Part shown: positions 42,393 through 51,167 of the stretch, in pieces | Numbering within the stretch: the first letter of the stretch is position 1 | Layout of the letters: the number at the start of each line of letters is the position of its first letter | Source of the DNA: JBIQJD01 sp044507695 | GTDB lineage: Bacteria > Bacteroidota > Ignavibacteria > Ignavibacteriales > Ignavibacteriaceae | DNA length: 64,000 nucleotides | Direction: 5' to 3' | NCBI GenBank assembly: GCA_044507695.1 | Contig: JBIQJD010000005.1 | Location: 1 to 64,000 of the forward strand | Program-made: the position numbers and the translations under genes | Notes under the pieces: model-generated | Database searches by the model: none | Told to the model about the DNA's origin: nothing | The model's input: the letters and a program-made list of their open reading frames with translations, nothing else

Positions 42393-43592
42393 CTAATAAA
42401 ATAGTTTTGTTATCCGTTTAATACGTGAAGAAACCAAATCAGTAAAAGATTTATCAGAAGCAAATTTTTCAGTATAATCTTTTATTGCCTGCTCAATGCC
42501 AATATCCATCCCTTTCTTTTCACTTAAGAAATATTTATGAGTCATAATATCCACGTACAATCCGGTAGAAGTTTTAAAAGGGAAGTATTCAAAGATATTT
42601 AATTTTTCGAACTCATCTAAAATCGGAAAATAAACATGTTTTAGCCAATCAAATGCGGCAGTTTTTAAACTTATTTCCCTGCCTGCCCTTTCGCTTAAAT
42701 ACCACTTGTGTTCATCAATTTGTTTTTTAACAGATGTAATGAATCTTATATCCTTTACGATTTTGAAATTTCTTCTTACCTCCAGCCCGGTTTTCTTTTC
42801 AAATGAACGAATCTTTCTCAGAAGTTTATAATGACGGTTATAATTTTTAAGTATAAATTTTTTATCATCTGTTGTTGAAAATTTTTCTCTCGTAATACCC
42901 GCATTAATGTAATCTTCATTCAGCCATGTCATTGATTCAAAAAAGAAATCAAGATCCTGCTTTCTCATTTCCGGCGAAATATCAGGAAGTATTTCAACAG
43001 TTTCTGCATCTGCAAGAATTGCTTTTAATTCTGTACGGACTCTTCCCTTTTCATCTCTCACCTTAAAAAATCTTACAAGAATATTAGCAAGTGAAGCATC
43101 TCCCCAATAAACTCCGTGGAAATGGAGTGAGGCAAGAAGTTCAGCTACTGCGTGCCAGATTCTTTTTCTGTGCACTTCCTTAAAATTTAATTTGTAAAGA
43201 TAGGAATCAGGAAGAGCTTTATTTTCCAGCAGAGTTATTATAAACGCTGATTCATCCCTTATATAATTTGTTCCTATTGGTGTTTGAATCTGAATCGGCG
43301 GACGATCATAAACCACATATCCAACAGGGATAAGAGTGTGAAGCCCGAGCTTTAGTATCTTTTCAAAATTATCAGATTCCTGCTTCGCTTTAAGTTCTGT
43401 AGTTTCTTTAATTGCAAATGATGCGTTCTTCCCCTTTATAAACCTTACTGTGTGGCGTGAAAGTCCTTTTCTAAAATCAATAAAATCAACTTCATCCGGT
43501 ATCCATTCATCAAGCGGCAAATGCCATGGAAGAGGTTTAAGCTCATCAAAAAATAAATCATCAATAAAAAATTTTGGCTGATTATTATTCAA
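42393..43592 (-). CDS. DUF4032 / lipopolysaccharide-kinase-like protein
   Basis: 399 residues. The N-terminal part is a protein-kinase-like fold with LHFHGVYWGDASLANILV standing for the catalytic loop (Asp and Asn present) and ILADAETVE for the metal-binding Asp. The C-terminal half matches DUF4032-type helices. Substrate unknown; related Kdo/WaaP-like kinases phosphorylate lipopolysaccharide core sugars. It starts 2 bp after the M64 gene stops and precedes the SpoIIE gene by 6 bp, so co-expression is likely. Assignment is by motif pattern. Confidence 0.78.
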   Translation of the reverse strand: MNNNQPKFFIDDLFFDELKPLPWHLPLDEWIPDEVDFIDFRKGLSRHTVRFIKGKNASFAIKETTELKAKQESDNFEKILKLGLHTLIPVGYVVYDRPPIQIQTPIGTNYIRDESAFIITLLENKALPDSYLYKLNFKEVHRKRIWHAVAELLASLHFHGVYWGDASLANILVRFFKVRDEKGRVRTELKAILADAETVEILPDISPEMRKQDLDFFFESMTWLNEDYINAGITREKFSTTDDKKFILKNYNRHYKLLRKIRSFEKKTGLEVRRNFKIVKDIRFITSVKKQIDEHKWYLSERAGREISLKTAAFDWLKHVYFPILDEFEKLNIFEYFPFKTSTGLYVDIMTHKYFLSEKKGMDIGIEQAIKDYTEKFASDKSFTDLVSSRIKRITKLFY

Positions 43593-43594
43593 AA

Positions 43595-44863
43595 TTATTT
43601 TGTGTAAAAATCAATCATTTGCTGGATTGCGTTTTTGCAGACAACACAGAAATTATCAACTGAAATTGAGCGCATTGTACAATCCTGCATTGGTCTGTAA
43701 ATTCCTTTTGCTACATAGCCGCCGCCTTCAAAAGCACCAACCTTGTTTTTGTATTCTTCCTCCGCGGGAGTTGGAACCGGAGTATCTGCATCCACAAGAT
43801 TTTTCCATTTGGAATCAAAGTCTACAAGCGTGGTAAGATTTGGATCAAGCGGCTCCATATCTAATGAATAAAAATCATTATACACTGCGCCGGGATCAAC
43901 ATATTCATCTGCAAGTGAAGCAAACAAATGCCCAAACTCATGAACAAAAATATATTCTTCATACTTATTGTTGTTAATGCAAACTCCGTAATGATTATAA
44001 ATTGCTCCGCCGCCGTATTTACCAGTATTTACCAAAATGTAAATTACATCATAAGGTGCGTTGGCAGCTAAATCTCTTACGGATTTATTATCAGTTGTCA
44101 TAAGGTAGCGTTCAAGATTCAAACTATAAAATCTTGAATTAAGAATTGTTTTATTCCAGATATTTTCTGCAGGAATATCCGTGCCTGATTGTTTTGACGG
44201 AGCTTCAATACCCCAAATATTAAAATTATTTTTATTCTCTTTATACGGAGATGAATTGAAAAGATAGTTACTAAATTTTTCACAATCTTTTTTGAACTGT
44301 TCCATTTCTTCGGCAGTATATCCTTCCGGCAAAATTACAAGATCAACTTTTACCGCAGGATCACCGGAGTTATGCACTTTAAATGATGGATATTCAAGAT
44401 TGCGTTCTGTGGTTATGAAATAATCTTCCGGATCAATTTTATATTCAAATTTTTTAATGAGATTATTTTTCTTATCCCTGCTGTAAAATTCTACTTTAAC
44501 TTTTTTTTTGGGAAAAGGAAATGTTACAGTTTCGCTAAATGATTTTATAGTCGATTTTGCTTCTTCAATCGTCTGCCATTCATTAAACAATGTGGAATAT
44601 GTGCGGGAATATATCATTTCACCAGAAGCATCATCAAATACAGCAAATTTAAAATTGCCGTAATTAAATTTATCAATCAGGTTTTTCTTTGATCCTCCCC
44701 AGAACGGTTCTTCTTTCAATTCATCAATTGAATAAGAATCATCCACATTATTCCCGGTATGGATGTAATCAATGCGGAGGGTTTTATCCAAAAAATATTT
44801 ATCAAAATCTACCTGTGCATACAGAACAATTGAACAGCAGATGAAAAGGAGAAGCGATTTCAT
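43595..44863 (-). CDS. Secreted M64-family metallopeptidase
   Basis: 422 residues with an N-terminal signal peptide (MKSLLLFICCSIVLYAQ). The zinc site is VHEFGHLFASLADEY near residue ~300, the HExxH...D/E pattern of M64 (IgA-peptidase-like) enzymes. An N-terminal beta domain of ~150 residues precedes the catalytic domain, as in Bacteroidota M64 proteins. A conserved CTMRS...FCVVC segment lies at the end. Exported protease, substrate unknown. Expressed behind pyrE with 49 bp between them. Confidence 0.87.
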   Translation of the reverse strand: MKSLLLFICCSIVLYAQVDFDKYFLDKTLRIDYIHTGNNVDDSYSIDELKEEPFWGGSKKNLIDKFNYGNFKFAVFDDASGEMIYSRTYSTLFNEWQTIEEAKSTIKSFSETVTFPFPKKKVKVEFYSRDKKNNLIKKFEYKIDPEDYFITTERNLEYPSFKVHNSGDPAVKVDLVILPEGYTAEEMEQFKKDCEKFSNYLFNSSPYKENKNNFNIWGIEAPSKQSGTDIPAENIWNKTILNSRFYSLNLERYLMTTDNKSVRDLAANAPYDVIYILVNTGKYGGGAIYNHYGVCINNNKYEEYIFVHEFGHLFASLADEYVDPGAVYNDFYSLDMEPLDPNLTTLVDFDSKWKNLVDADTPVPTPAEEEYKNKVGAFEGGGYVAKGIYRPMQDCTMRSISVDNFCVVCKNAIQQMIDFYTK

Positions 44864-44912
44864 TTTGATATCCGGTTTGATTATGTAATTAGTTTAAAAG
44901 GATAAACTGAAA

Positions 44913-45500
44913 TTATTGAGTGAAAACTTTTCGTGAACCAGGTTTTACAAGCGGCATTCCCTGTTTGCATAATTCACATTCTTCCGGTGTAAATGAAACA
45001 GCATCAAGCTGAACGGAACTTACTTGCGGAAAGCCAAAATTAACTTTACCGTTGCTTCTATCAACAATGAATCCAACTCCAACTACTTCGGCGCCGCTGT
45101 TCTTTACAATGTTTATAACTTCAAAAACAGAACCGCCGGTTGTAACAACATCTTCACAAACAAGAACTTTTTCACCGGGTTCAAGAGTAAATCCTCTCCG
45201 CAGTACCAATTCTTTATTTTCTCTTTCTGCAAAGATCGATCTTTTTCCAAGCTGCCTCGCTACTTCCTGCCCAACAATAATTCCTCCCATTGCGGGAGCG
45301 ATAATTGTATCTATTTCATAATCCTTAAAAAAATCTGCAATTGATTTGCAAACCTGCTCTGTATACTGCGGATACTGCAAAACTTTTGCACATTGAAAAT
45401 ATACATTACTGTGTCTTCCTGAAGTAAGCAGAAAATGTCCGTTTAAAAGTGCACCTGTTTTTTTGAAAATATCGAGCGCTTCTTCTTTACTCAAGCTCAT
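44913..45500 (-). CDS. pyrE: Orotate phosphoribosyltransferase
   Basis: 195 residues. The PRPP-binding loop is VLVCEDVVTTGGSVFEVI; GHFLLTSGRHSNVYFQCAKV is the orotate-side signature and APAMGGIIVGQEVARQ the pyrophosphate loop. It makes OMP from orotate and PRPP. The C-terminal CELCKQGMPLVKPGSR is common in this shorter subgroup. It overlaps the TPR gene by 14 bp. Confidence 0.94.
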   Translation of the reverse strand: MSLSKEEALDIFKKTGALLNGHFLLTSGRHSNVYFQCAKVLQYPQYTEQVCKSIADFFKDYEIDTIIAPAMGGIIVGQEVARQLGKRSIFAERENKELVLRRGFTLEPGEKVLVCEDVVTTGGSVFEVINIVKNSGAEVVGVGFIVDRSNGKVNFGFPQVSSVQLDAVSFTPEECELCKQGMPLVKPGSRKVFTQ

Positions 45501-45816
45501 CTAAAAATTCCTCCATTTCTTTTGCTGCATGTTTATCTCCGGTTTTTTGTGCGGCGGCAATTCCTTTTTTGAACAAATCCTTTGCTTCATCAATTTTATT
45601 TTGATTTGCTTTCATTTGCGCATACTGCATATAAGCCGGAACATAATCCGGATCATTCTGCAGCAGCAGCTTTAAATATTCTTCAGCTTTTGAATAATCC
45701 TTTATTGAAAGATATTCAAGTGCTATTCCGTATTTAATAAAGGAATCGTTGGGATCTTTTTCTAAAAGAGAAAGCAGTGAGTGAAGCCTGTTTTGCTCCC
45801 GGGGGTTTGCCATCAA
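45487..45816 (-). CDS. Small TPR-repeat protein
   Basis: 109 residues. About two to three TPR units: DPNDSFIKYGIALEYLSIKD, then YSKAEEYLKLLLQNDPDYVP and AYMQYAQMKANQNKIDEAKD. It has no signal peptide and is likely a cytoplasmic adaptor. It overlaps phhB upstream by 4 bp and pyrE downstream by 14 bp. Function not known. Confidence 0.82.
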   Translation of the reverse strand: MMANPREQNRLHSLLSLLEKDPNDSFIKYGIALEYLSIKDYSKAEEYLKLLLQNDPDYVPAYMQYAQMKANQNKIDEAKDLFKKGIAAAQKTGDKHAAKEMEEFLDELE

Positions 45817-46094
45817 ATAAGATCTTCTATTTTTTTTGCGAGATTGAAATCCTTATCGGTAACACCGCCCTCGCTGTGTGTTGATAAAGAAATTTTTACT
45901 TTATTGTATGAATGAATAAAAATATCCGGATGATGATTCATCTCCTCGGCTTCTTTAGCCACATCGTTAACAAATTTCATTGCAGATGCAAAATCTCTGA
46001 ACTTATAAATTTTCTCAAGCTGGTTTTCAAAATAACTCCAGCCTAAATAATCACCCAGCCGTTTATCGATTTCATATTCATTTAGAGTAGACAT
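45813..46094 (-). CDS. phhB: Pterin-4a-carbinolamine dehydratase
   Basis: 93 residues, the normal size. The active-site motif EEMNHHPDI is intact, as are LGWSY and the final VTDKDFNLAKKIE. It dehydrates 4a-hydroxytetrahydropterins formed by aromatic amino-acid hydroxylases; in bacteria without such hydroxylases the family has been linked to molybdopterin or other pterin steps. No hydroxylase gene is near. AGGAGG lies 6 nt before the ATG, at the head of the phhB-TPR-pyrE run. Confidence 0.9.
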   Translation of the reverse strand: MSTLNEYEIDKRLGDYLGWSYFENQLEKIYKFRDFASAMKFVNDVAKEAEEMNHHPDIFIHSYNKVKISLSTHSEGGVTDKDFNLAKKIEDLI

Positions 46095-46165
46095 AAAGCC
46101 TCCTGAGTTAACTTAAAGCGCAGCCGTAATGAAGCCAAAAACAATTTAGTTATGATGAAATTTAA

Positions 46166-46201
46166 AATAAAAAAAGCGTCCTGACAAGTGCGGACGCTTT
46201 T
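46166..46201 (-). terminator. Terminator of clpC
   Basis: AAAAGCGTCC (46172-46181) pairs with GGACGCTTTT (46192-46201). On the minus strand the stem is followed by a run of T (46166-46175 as A on plus). It lies 27 nt after the clpC stop. Confidence 0.92.
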
Positions 46202-46227
46202 GGCTTAATTAATAACACACACTTAAT

Positions 46228-48732
46228 TTATGCTTCACCGGTATCTGTTTTTTCTTTTTCTTTATCCGGTAAAACATCGTTTAATGATTCATCAATGAAC
46301 ACAATTTCATCAGTATTTTCAAAATGTTTTGCAACAATTTTGCTTCCTTCTTTAAATGAACCGCGCAATATTTCTTCGGCTAACGGATCTTCAACATATT
46401 TCTGGATTGCTCTGCGCAGCGGCCGCGCTCCATATTTCTGATCGAATCCTTTATCCACCAGAAAATTTTTGGCAGAATCATCAAGTGTAAGTTCAAGTTT
46501 ATTTTCGTGTACATTCTTAAATAAATCTTTCAATTCAATATCAATGATTTTAAGAATATCTTCTTTCTCAAGATTTCTGAAAACTATTGTCTCATCAACC
46601 CTGTTTAAGAATTCAGGATTAAATAGTTTTCTCATTGCATCTTCAACAGTGCTCTTTAGTGAAGCATATTTATCAGCTGCATTTTCACCGCCAAAACCAA
46701 ATGAACCAATATTTTTAATATCTCTTGCACCAATATTTGATGTCATTATAATTATCGTGTTTTTAAAATCAACACGCCTGCCAAGGCTGTCTGTCAGCAT
46801 TCCATCATCAAGTACCTGCAGCAGAATACTGAAGATATCGGGATGAGCTTTTTCAATTTCATCAAACAATACTACTGAATATGGTCTGCGTCTTACTTTT
46901 TCAGTAAGTTGTCCGCCTTCTTCATATCCAACATATCCCGGAGGCGCTCCAACAAGTCTTGATAGAGAGAATTTTTCCATGTACTCACTCATATCAATTC
47001 TTATTAAAGCATTTTCAGAATCGAATAAATATCTTGCAAGCGCTTTACACAATTCTGTTTTACCAACACCGGTTGGGCCAAGAAATATAAAACTTCCTAT
47101 CGGTCTGTTTGGATTTTTTAATCCTGCTCTTGTTCTTCTAATAGCTTTTGTAAGTTTGGTAACCGCTTCATCCTGACCAATAATCTGTTCTTTAAGAGCA
47201 TCAGCCATTTTCAGCAGTTTTTCTGATTCAGTCTGTGCAACACGGTTAACCGGAATTCCAGTCATCATAGCAACCACTGTAGCAATATCTTCCTCATTTA
47301 CATCGTGTACAATATCTCTTGTTCGTGCTTCCCACTCACGTTTTGCTATTTCAAGATCTGATTGCAGGTTGCGTTCTTTATCTCTTAATCTTGCTGCTTC
47401 TTCATAATCCTGTCTTTTTACAACTGCAGCTTTTTCCTGTCTTACTTTCTCAATACTTTCTTCAAGTTCAAGAATTTCTTTTGGCACCTCAAAATTACCC
47501 ATGTGAACCCTTGAACCTGCTTCATCAAGCACATCTATTGCTTTATCAGGAAGATGCCTGTCAGTGATATATCTGTTTGATAATTTTACTGCGGAATCAA
47601 TTGCTTCCCTTGTATAGCGCACATGATGATGCTCTTCATATTTAAATTTAATATTATCCAGTATCTGAAGAGTTTCATCGTAGCTCGGCGGTTCAACCAT
47701 AACTTTCTGAAATCTTCGGTCCAAAGCGCCATCGGTTTCAATATATTTTCGATATTCATCAAGAGTGGTAGCACCAATGCATTGAATATCACCGCGTGCC
47801 AATGCAGGTTTAAACATGTTTGATGCATCAAGCGAACCGGATGCACCGCCTGCGCCAACAATTGTATGAAGCTCATCAATAAAAAGAATGACCTCTTTTG
47901 CCTTTTCGATTTCATTCATCAAGGCTTTCATTCTTTCTTCAAATTGTCCTCTGTATTTTGTACCGGCTACCAATCCAGCAAGATCAAGAGTAACCACGCG
48001 TTTATCCTGCAGAATTCTTGGTACTTTTTTCTGAACTATTCTAAGAGCAAGACCTTCTGCAATTGCAGTTTTACCAACGCCTGGTTCACCAATAAGAACG
48101 GGATTATTCTTTTTTCTTCTGCTTAATATTTGTGCCACACGTTCAATTTCTTTTTCACGGCCTACAACGGGATCCAGTTTATCTTCCATTGCAAGTTTTG
48201 TAAGATCCCTCCCAAAATTATCAAGAACCGGAGTTTTAGTTCTTTCGATTTTTTTATCCGGCGGAGGAACTGTACCGCTTACATCTTTGGGATTTTTACT
48301 TGTGAGCATTGCGTTCAATTCAGAACGTGCTGCATCATATGTAACCGAAAACTGGTGAAGTATTTGTGTGGCGATATTATCTTCATCTCTTAATAATGAA
48401 AGAAGAAGATGCTCTGTTCCGATAACATCAGCTTTATAAATTTTTGATTCTATCTGAGTTATCTTTAATACTTTTTCAGCTTGTTTTGTAAGTGGAATAT
48501 TACCGATTGTTAATGTTCCGCCTGAAGTTCTGACAGTATCCTCGATTGCTTTTTTCAGTTTCATTAAATCGCAATCAAGGTTTCTCAAAATCTTAACGGC
48601 AACTCCCTGCCCTTCTCTAACTATTCCTAATAACAGATGCTCTGTTCCAATATAATCATGACCAAGTCTTAAAGCTTCTTCCCTGCTTAATCTGATTACA
48701 TCCTGCAATCTGTCTGAAAAATTTCCATCCAT
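46228..48732 (-). CDS. clpC: Clp protease ATP-binding subunit ClpC
   Basis: 834 residues. Two Clp-N repeats (1-150), AAA domain 1 with GEPGVGKTAIAEGLA, a UVR/M-domain near 420-450 (DYEEAARLRDKERNLQSD), AAA domain 2 with GPTGVGKTELCKALA and a D2 C-domain. The UVR motif and single-linker length identify ClpC and not ClpB. It unfolds proteins for ClpP, which is not in the window. AAGGA lies upstream of the ATG. A TAATTTTG box (48816-48809, minus) is a possible -7 element about 75 nt upstream, though without a TTG at the expected spacing. Confidence 0.95.
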   Translation of the reverse strand: MDGNFSDRLQDVIRLSREEALRLGHDYIGTEHLLLGIVREGQGVAVKILRNLDCDLMKLKKAIEDTVRTSGGTLTIGNIPLTKQAEKVLKITQIESKIYKADVIGTEHLLLSLLRDEDNIATQILHQFSVTYDAARSELNAMLTSKNPKDVSGTVPPPDKKIERTKTPVLDNFGRDLTKLAMEDKLDPVVGREKEIERVAQILSRRKKNNPVLIGEPGVGKTAIAEGLALRIVQKKVPRILQDKRVVTLDLAGLVAGTKYRGQFEERMKALMNEIEKAKEVILFIDELHTIVGAGGASGSLDASNMFKPALARGDIQCIGATTLDEYRKYIETDGALDRRFQKVMVEPPSYDETLQILDNIKFKYEEHHHVRYTREAIDSAVKLSNRYITDRHLPDKAIDVLDEAGSRVHMGNFEVPKEILELEESIEKVRQEKAAVVKRQDYEEAARLRDKERNLQSDLEIAKREWEARTRDIVHDVNEEDIATVVAMMTGIPVNRVAQTESEKLLKMADALKEQIIGQDEAVTKLTKAIRRTRAGLKNPNRPIGSFIFLGPTGVGKTELCKALARYLFDSENALIRIDMSEYMEKFSLSRLVGAPPGYVGYEEGGQLTEKVRRRPYSVVLFDEIEKAHPDIFSILLQVLDDGMLTDSLGRRVDFKNTIIIMTSNIGARDIKNIGSFGFGGENAADKYASLKSTVEDAMRKLFNPEFLNRVDETIVFRNLEKEDILKIIDIELKDLFKNVHENKLELTLDDSAKNFLVDKGFDQKYGARPLRRAIQKYVEDPLAEEILRGSFKEGSKIVAKHFENTDEIVFIDESLNDVLPDKEKEKTDTGEA

Positions 48733-48905
48733 AACTTTATTCCTTAATGCTTAAAATTGCTTTTCTGTTCTTTTTAGTTTTCTCTGACTATTATGCCCGA
48801 TTTTAGTGCAAAATTAACCTGTTTATTGTTACATCAGTTTGCTTTGTTTTGTTTCCTGAGTTAAATATATAAATATGTATTGCTTCAATCAAGAAACTAA
48901 ATATG

Positions 48906-49238
48906 CTAATTTCCCATAACGAAAAATACAATTCCGGCTATGAGTAAACTAACCGGTACAGTATCGAAAATTTCAGCATTAAACAGTGTAATTGAGGCAA
49001 AAAATCCTGCAAGTGATGCTATTCCTAATATTCTAAAAACTGTTTCCTGATCAATATCAGAAGAATCATCAGATTTAACACTTCGGAAATTCATCATCTT
49101 CAATATTTCAATCTTTTCAGAATAGCTCAGTTTCATTTTTGAATTATTGCCGGAAATTTCCGGCGTTTTAACCTGCCCGTATGAGTTTATTGATAATAAA
49201 GCAACAATTATACCGGTAATAATAACTTTTCTTTTCAT
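48906..49238 (-). CDS. Small exported/membrane protein of unknown function
   Basis: 110 residues. The N-terminus (KRKVIITGIIVALLSINSYG) is a signal peptide or anchor ending near residue 22. A charged central part (about 25-65) follows, then two short hydrophobic helices (FRILGIASLAGFFASITLF and VPVSLLIAGIVFFVMG) at the C-terminus. I do not recognise a family. It stands alone between clpC and floA, both of which diverge from it or precede it with gaps. Confidence 0.6.
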   Translation of the reverse strand: MKRKVIITGIIVALLSINSYGQVKTPEISGNNSKMKLSYSEKIEILKMMNFRSVKSDDSSDIDQETVFRILGIASLAGFFASITLFNAEIFDTVPVSLLIAGIVFFVMGN

Positions 49239-49538
49239 CTATATAATATAATTAGTTAACATCTAAACTGATTAAGGACACTTTCAATCAGCCGTGATAA
49301 GTGAATCAATTTTGTACAATTTATATGAATAATGCTCTGATAAAATATACAACTTTTCATTCATAAATCAGGTGCATTATTCAGATAACTTTAGATTCAA
49401 TTATTAATCGTAATTCATTAGCAGAAGTTTAAAAGTAAACTTTTCTTATCTATAAATGATGAATGAAAATAATTAAATTTGCTTCACGTATAAATATATA
49501 TTAACATTCAAAACATTTTAAATTCAATTGGAGAATTA
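49239..49538. other. Divergent promoter region upstream of floA
   Basis: 300 bp between two divergent genes with no ORF. It is very AT-rich. TAAATTTG at 49474-49481 is a full TAnnTTTG match on the plus strand about 57 nt before floA, though no TTG lies at the usual distance. Nothing else stands out. Confidence 0.4.
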
Positions 49539-50525
49539 ATGGAAGCATTAACAGGACTATCAATTGTTATTATTGTAGCAATTCTTTTTTTCCTGATTGT
49601 TTTTCTTTATTACGTCCCGCTGGGATTGTTCATCACAGCATTTTTTTCCGGCGTACGCCTGCGCATCTTTAAAGATCTTGTAGGAATGCGTTTGAGAAAA
49701 GTTCCGCCGGTAGTAATTGTAAGAAGCATGATTACTGCAACAAAAGCAGGAATCAAAATTGACCAGGCAAAACTTGAAGCACATTATTTAGCTGGCGGAA
49801 ATGTTGTTAAGGTAATTAATGCGCTTGTTTCTGCGGATAAAGCAAATATAGGTTTATCATTTGAACGCGCAACTGCAATAGATCTTGCCGGAAGAGATGT
49901 TCTTGAAGCTGTTAAGATGTCTGTCCTTCCAAAAGTTATCGAAACTCCGGTTGTTGCTGCTGTTGCAAAAGATGGAATTCAATTGAAAGCAATTGCAAGA
50001 ATTACCGTAAGAGCAAACATAGACAGACTTGTGGGCGGCGCGGGTGAAGCTACAATACTTGCAAGAGTTGGTGAAGGAATTGTATCTACGATAGGCTCAA
50101 GTGACAGTCATAAACAAGTGCTTGAAAATCCTGACAGGATTTCTAAAAGTGTTTTGGAAAAAGGCTTAGACTCAGGAACTGCGTTTGAAATTTTATCAAT
50201 CGATATTGCTGATGTTGATGTTGGTGATAATATTGGAGCGAAACTTCAGACAGATCAGGCGGAAGCTGATTTAAAAATTGCACGCGCAAAAGCAGAAGAA
50301 AGACGTGCAGCAGCAGTTGCAAGTGAACAAGAAAACATTGCGCTTGTTGCACAAATGAGAGCAAGAGTTGTGGAAGCAGAAGCTGAAATTCCAAAAGCAA
50401 TGGCAGAAGCATTCAGAACCGGAAATCTTGGTGTAATGGATTATTACAACATGAGAAATATTCAGGCTGATACAGAAATGAGAGAATCAATTTCAAAACC
50501 CGAACAGAAAAAAGAAAAAGAATAA
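49539..50525 (+). CDS. floA: Flotillin-like membrane-scaffold protein FloA
   Basis: 328 residues. An N-terminal hydrophobic hairpin (LSIVIIVAILFFLIVFLYYV, then LGLFITAFFSG) anchors it, followed by a PHB-like domain and a helical region rich in Glu/Ala (KAEERRAAAVASEQENIALV). FloA proteins organise ordered membrane microdomains. Length and the GVRLRIFKDLVGMRLRKVPP start fit the YqfA/FloA group. GGAG lies about 8 nt before the ATG. A small membrane protein and a helicase gene follow in the same direction. Confidence 0.92.
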   Translation: MEALTGLSIVIIVAILFFLIVFLYYVPLGLFITAFFSGVRLRIFKDLVGMRLRKVPPVVIVRSMITATKAGIKIDQAKLEAHYLAGGNVVKVINALVSADKANIGLSFERATAIDLAGRDVLEAVKMSVLPKVIETPVVAAVAKDGIQLKAIARITVRANIDRLVGGAGEATILARVGEGIVSTIGSSDSHKQVLENPDRISKSVLEKGLDSGTAFEILSIDIADVDVGDNIGAKLQTDQAEADLKIARAKAEERRAAAVASEQENIALVAQMRARVVEAEAEIPKAMAEAFRTGNLGVMDYYNMRNIQADTEMRESISKPEQKKEKE

Positions 50526-50531
50526 AATATA

Positions 50532-51167
50532 ATGGAAGATTTCATTCAAATATTAATCTGGCTTTTTATAATTATCAGTTTCTTCAGTTCTTTTTTTAAG
50601 AAGAAACCTGAACAGCAAAAGCCAGGATCAGTAAAACAACGGCATCAGCAATTTCCGCAGGAATCACAATCTGCCTCAACAGAAGACGATGATTATGATA
50701 TTCTTAATGAAATAGAAACGCTGTTCAATCCTGATCTTACAAAAACAAGACCCACTGAAAGACCAACGGGAATTGATTCACAAAGAAGTGCTTCTGAAAC
50801 AATACCTACTGCTTCAGAACATCTTTCAACAGAACAGCAAAGAAGCGAATCGGAGTATGTTTCTTACGAAAAAGCTGAAAGAATGGATAGAAGCAGATCA
50901 AAACTTGAAACTGAATTAAGTTCCACCGAACATACTTTCAGCACCTGGCAGAAGCCTGAAGTAAGATCTGTCGATTCAAAATCATTGAAGAAGGCAGAAG
51001 CATTTGAGCAGTATCTGCAAAAGCGTACCACAGCAGGACAGAATTTTGCTGCTGTAATAAGAAACAGGCTGAAGAATCCTTCATCAATTAAAGAATATAT
51101 TATAATGTCAGAAATTATTAACATGCCCGGGAACAGATCCTTAAGGCAAAGAGCAATGAGAAGATGA
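50532..51167 (+). CDS. Single-pass membrane protein of unknown function
   Basis: 211 residues. One N-terminal membrane helix (FIQILIWLFIIISFFSSFF), then a long low-complexity polar region rich in Ser/Glu/Gln/Thr (about 25-150), and a short conserved-looking C-terminus (NRLKNPSSIKEYIIMSEIIN). Similar C-termini occur in small proteins of Bacteroidota. It lies 6 bp after floA and its stop overlaps the helicase ATG (ATGA), so the three genes form a transcript. A role linked to FloA is only suggested by position. Confidence 0.7.
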   Translation: MEDFIQILIWLFIIISFFSSFFKKKPEQQKPGSVKQRHQQFPQESQSASTEDDDYDILNEIETLFNPDLTKTRPTERPTGIDSQRSASETIPTASEHLSTEQQRSESEYVSYEKAERMDRSRSKLETELSSTEHTFSTWQKPEVRSVDSKSLKKAEAFEQYLQKRTTAGQNFAAVIRNRLKNPSSIKEYIIMSEIINMPGNRSLRQRAMRR

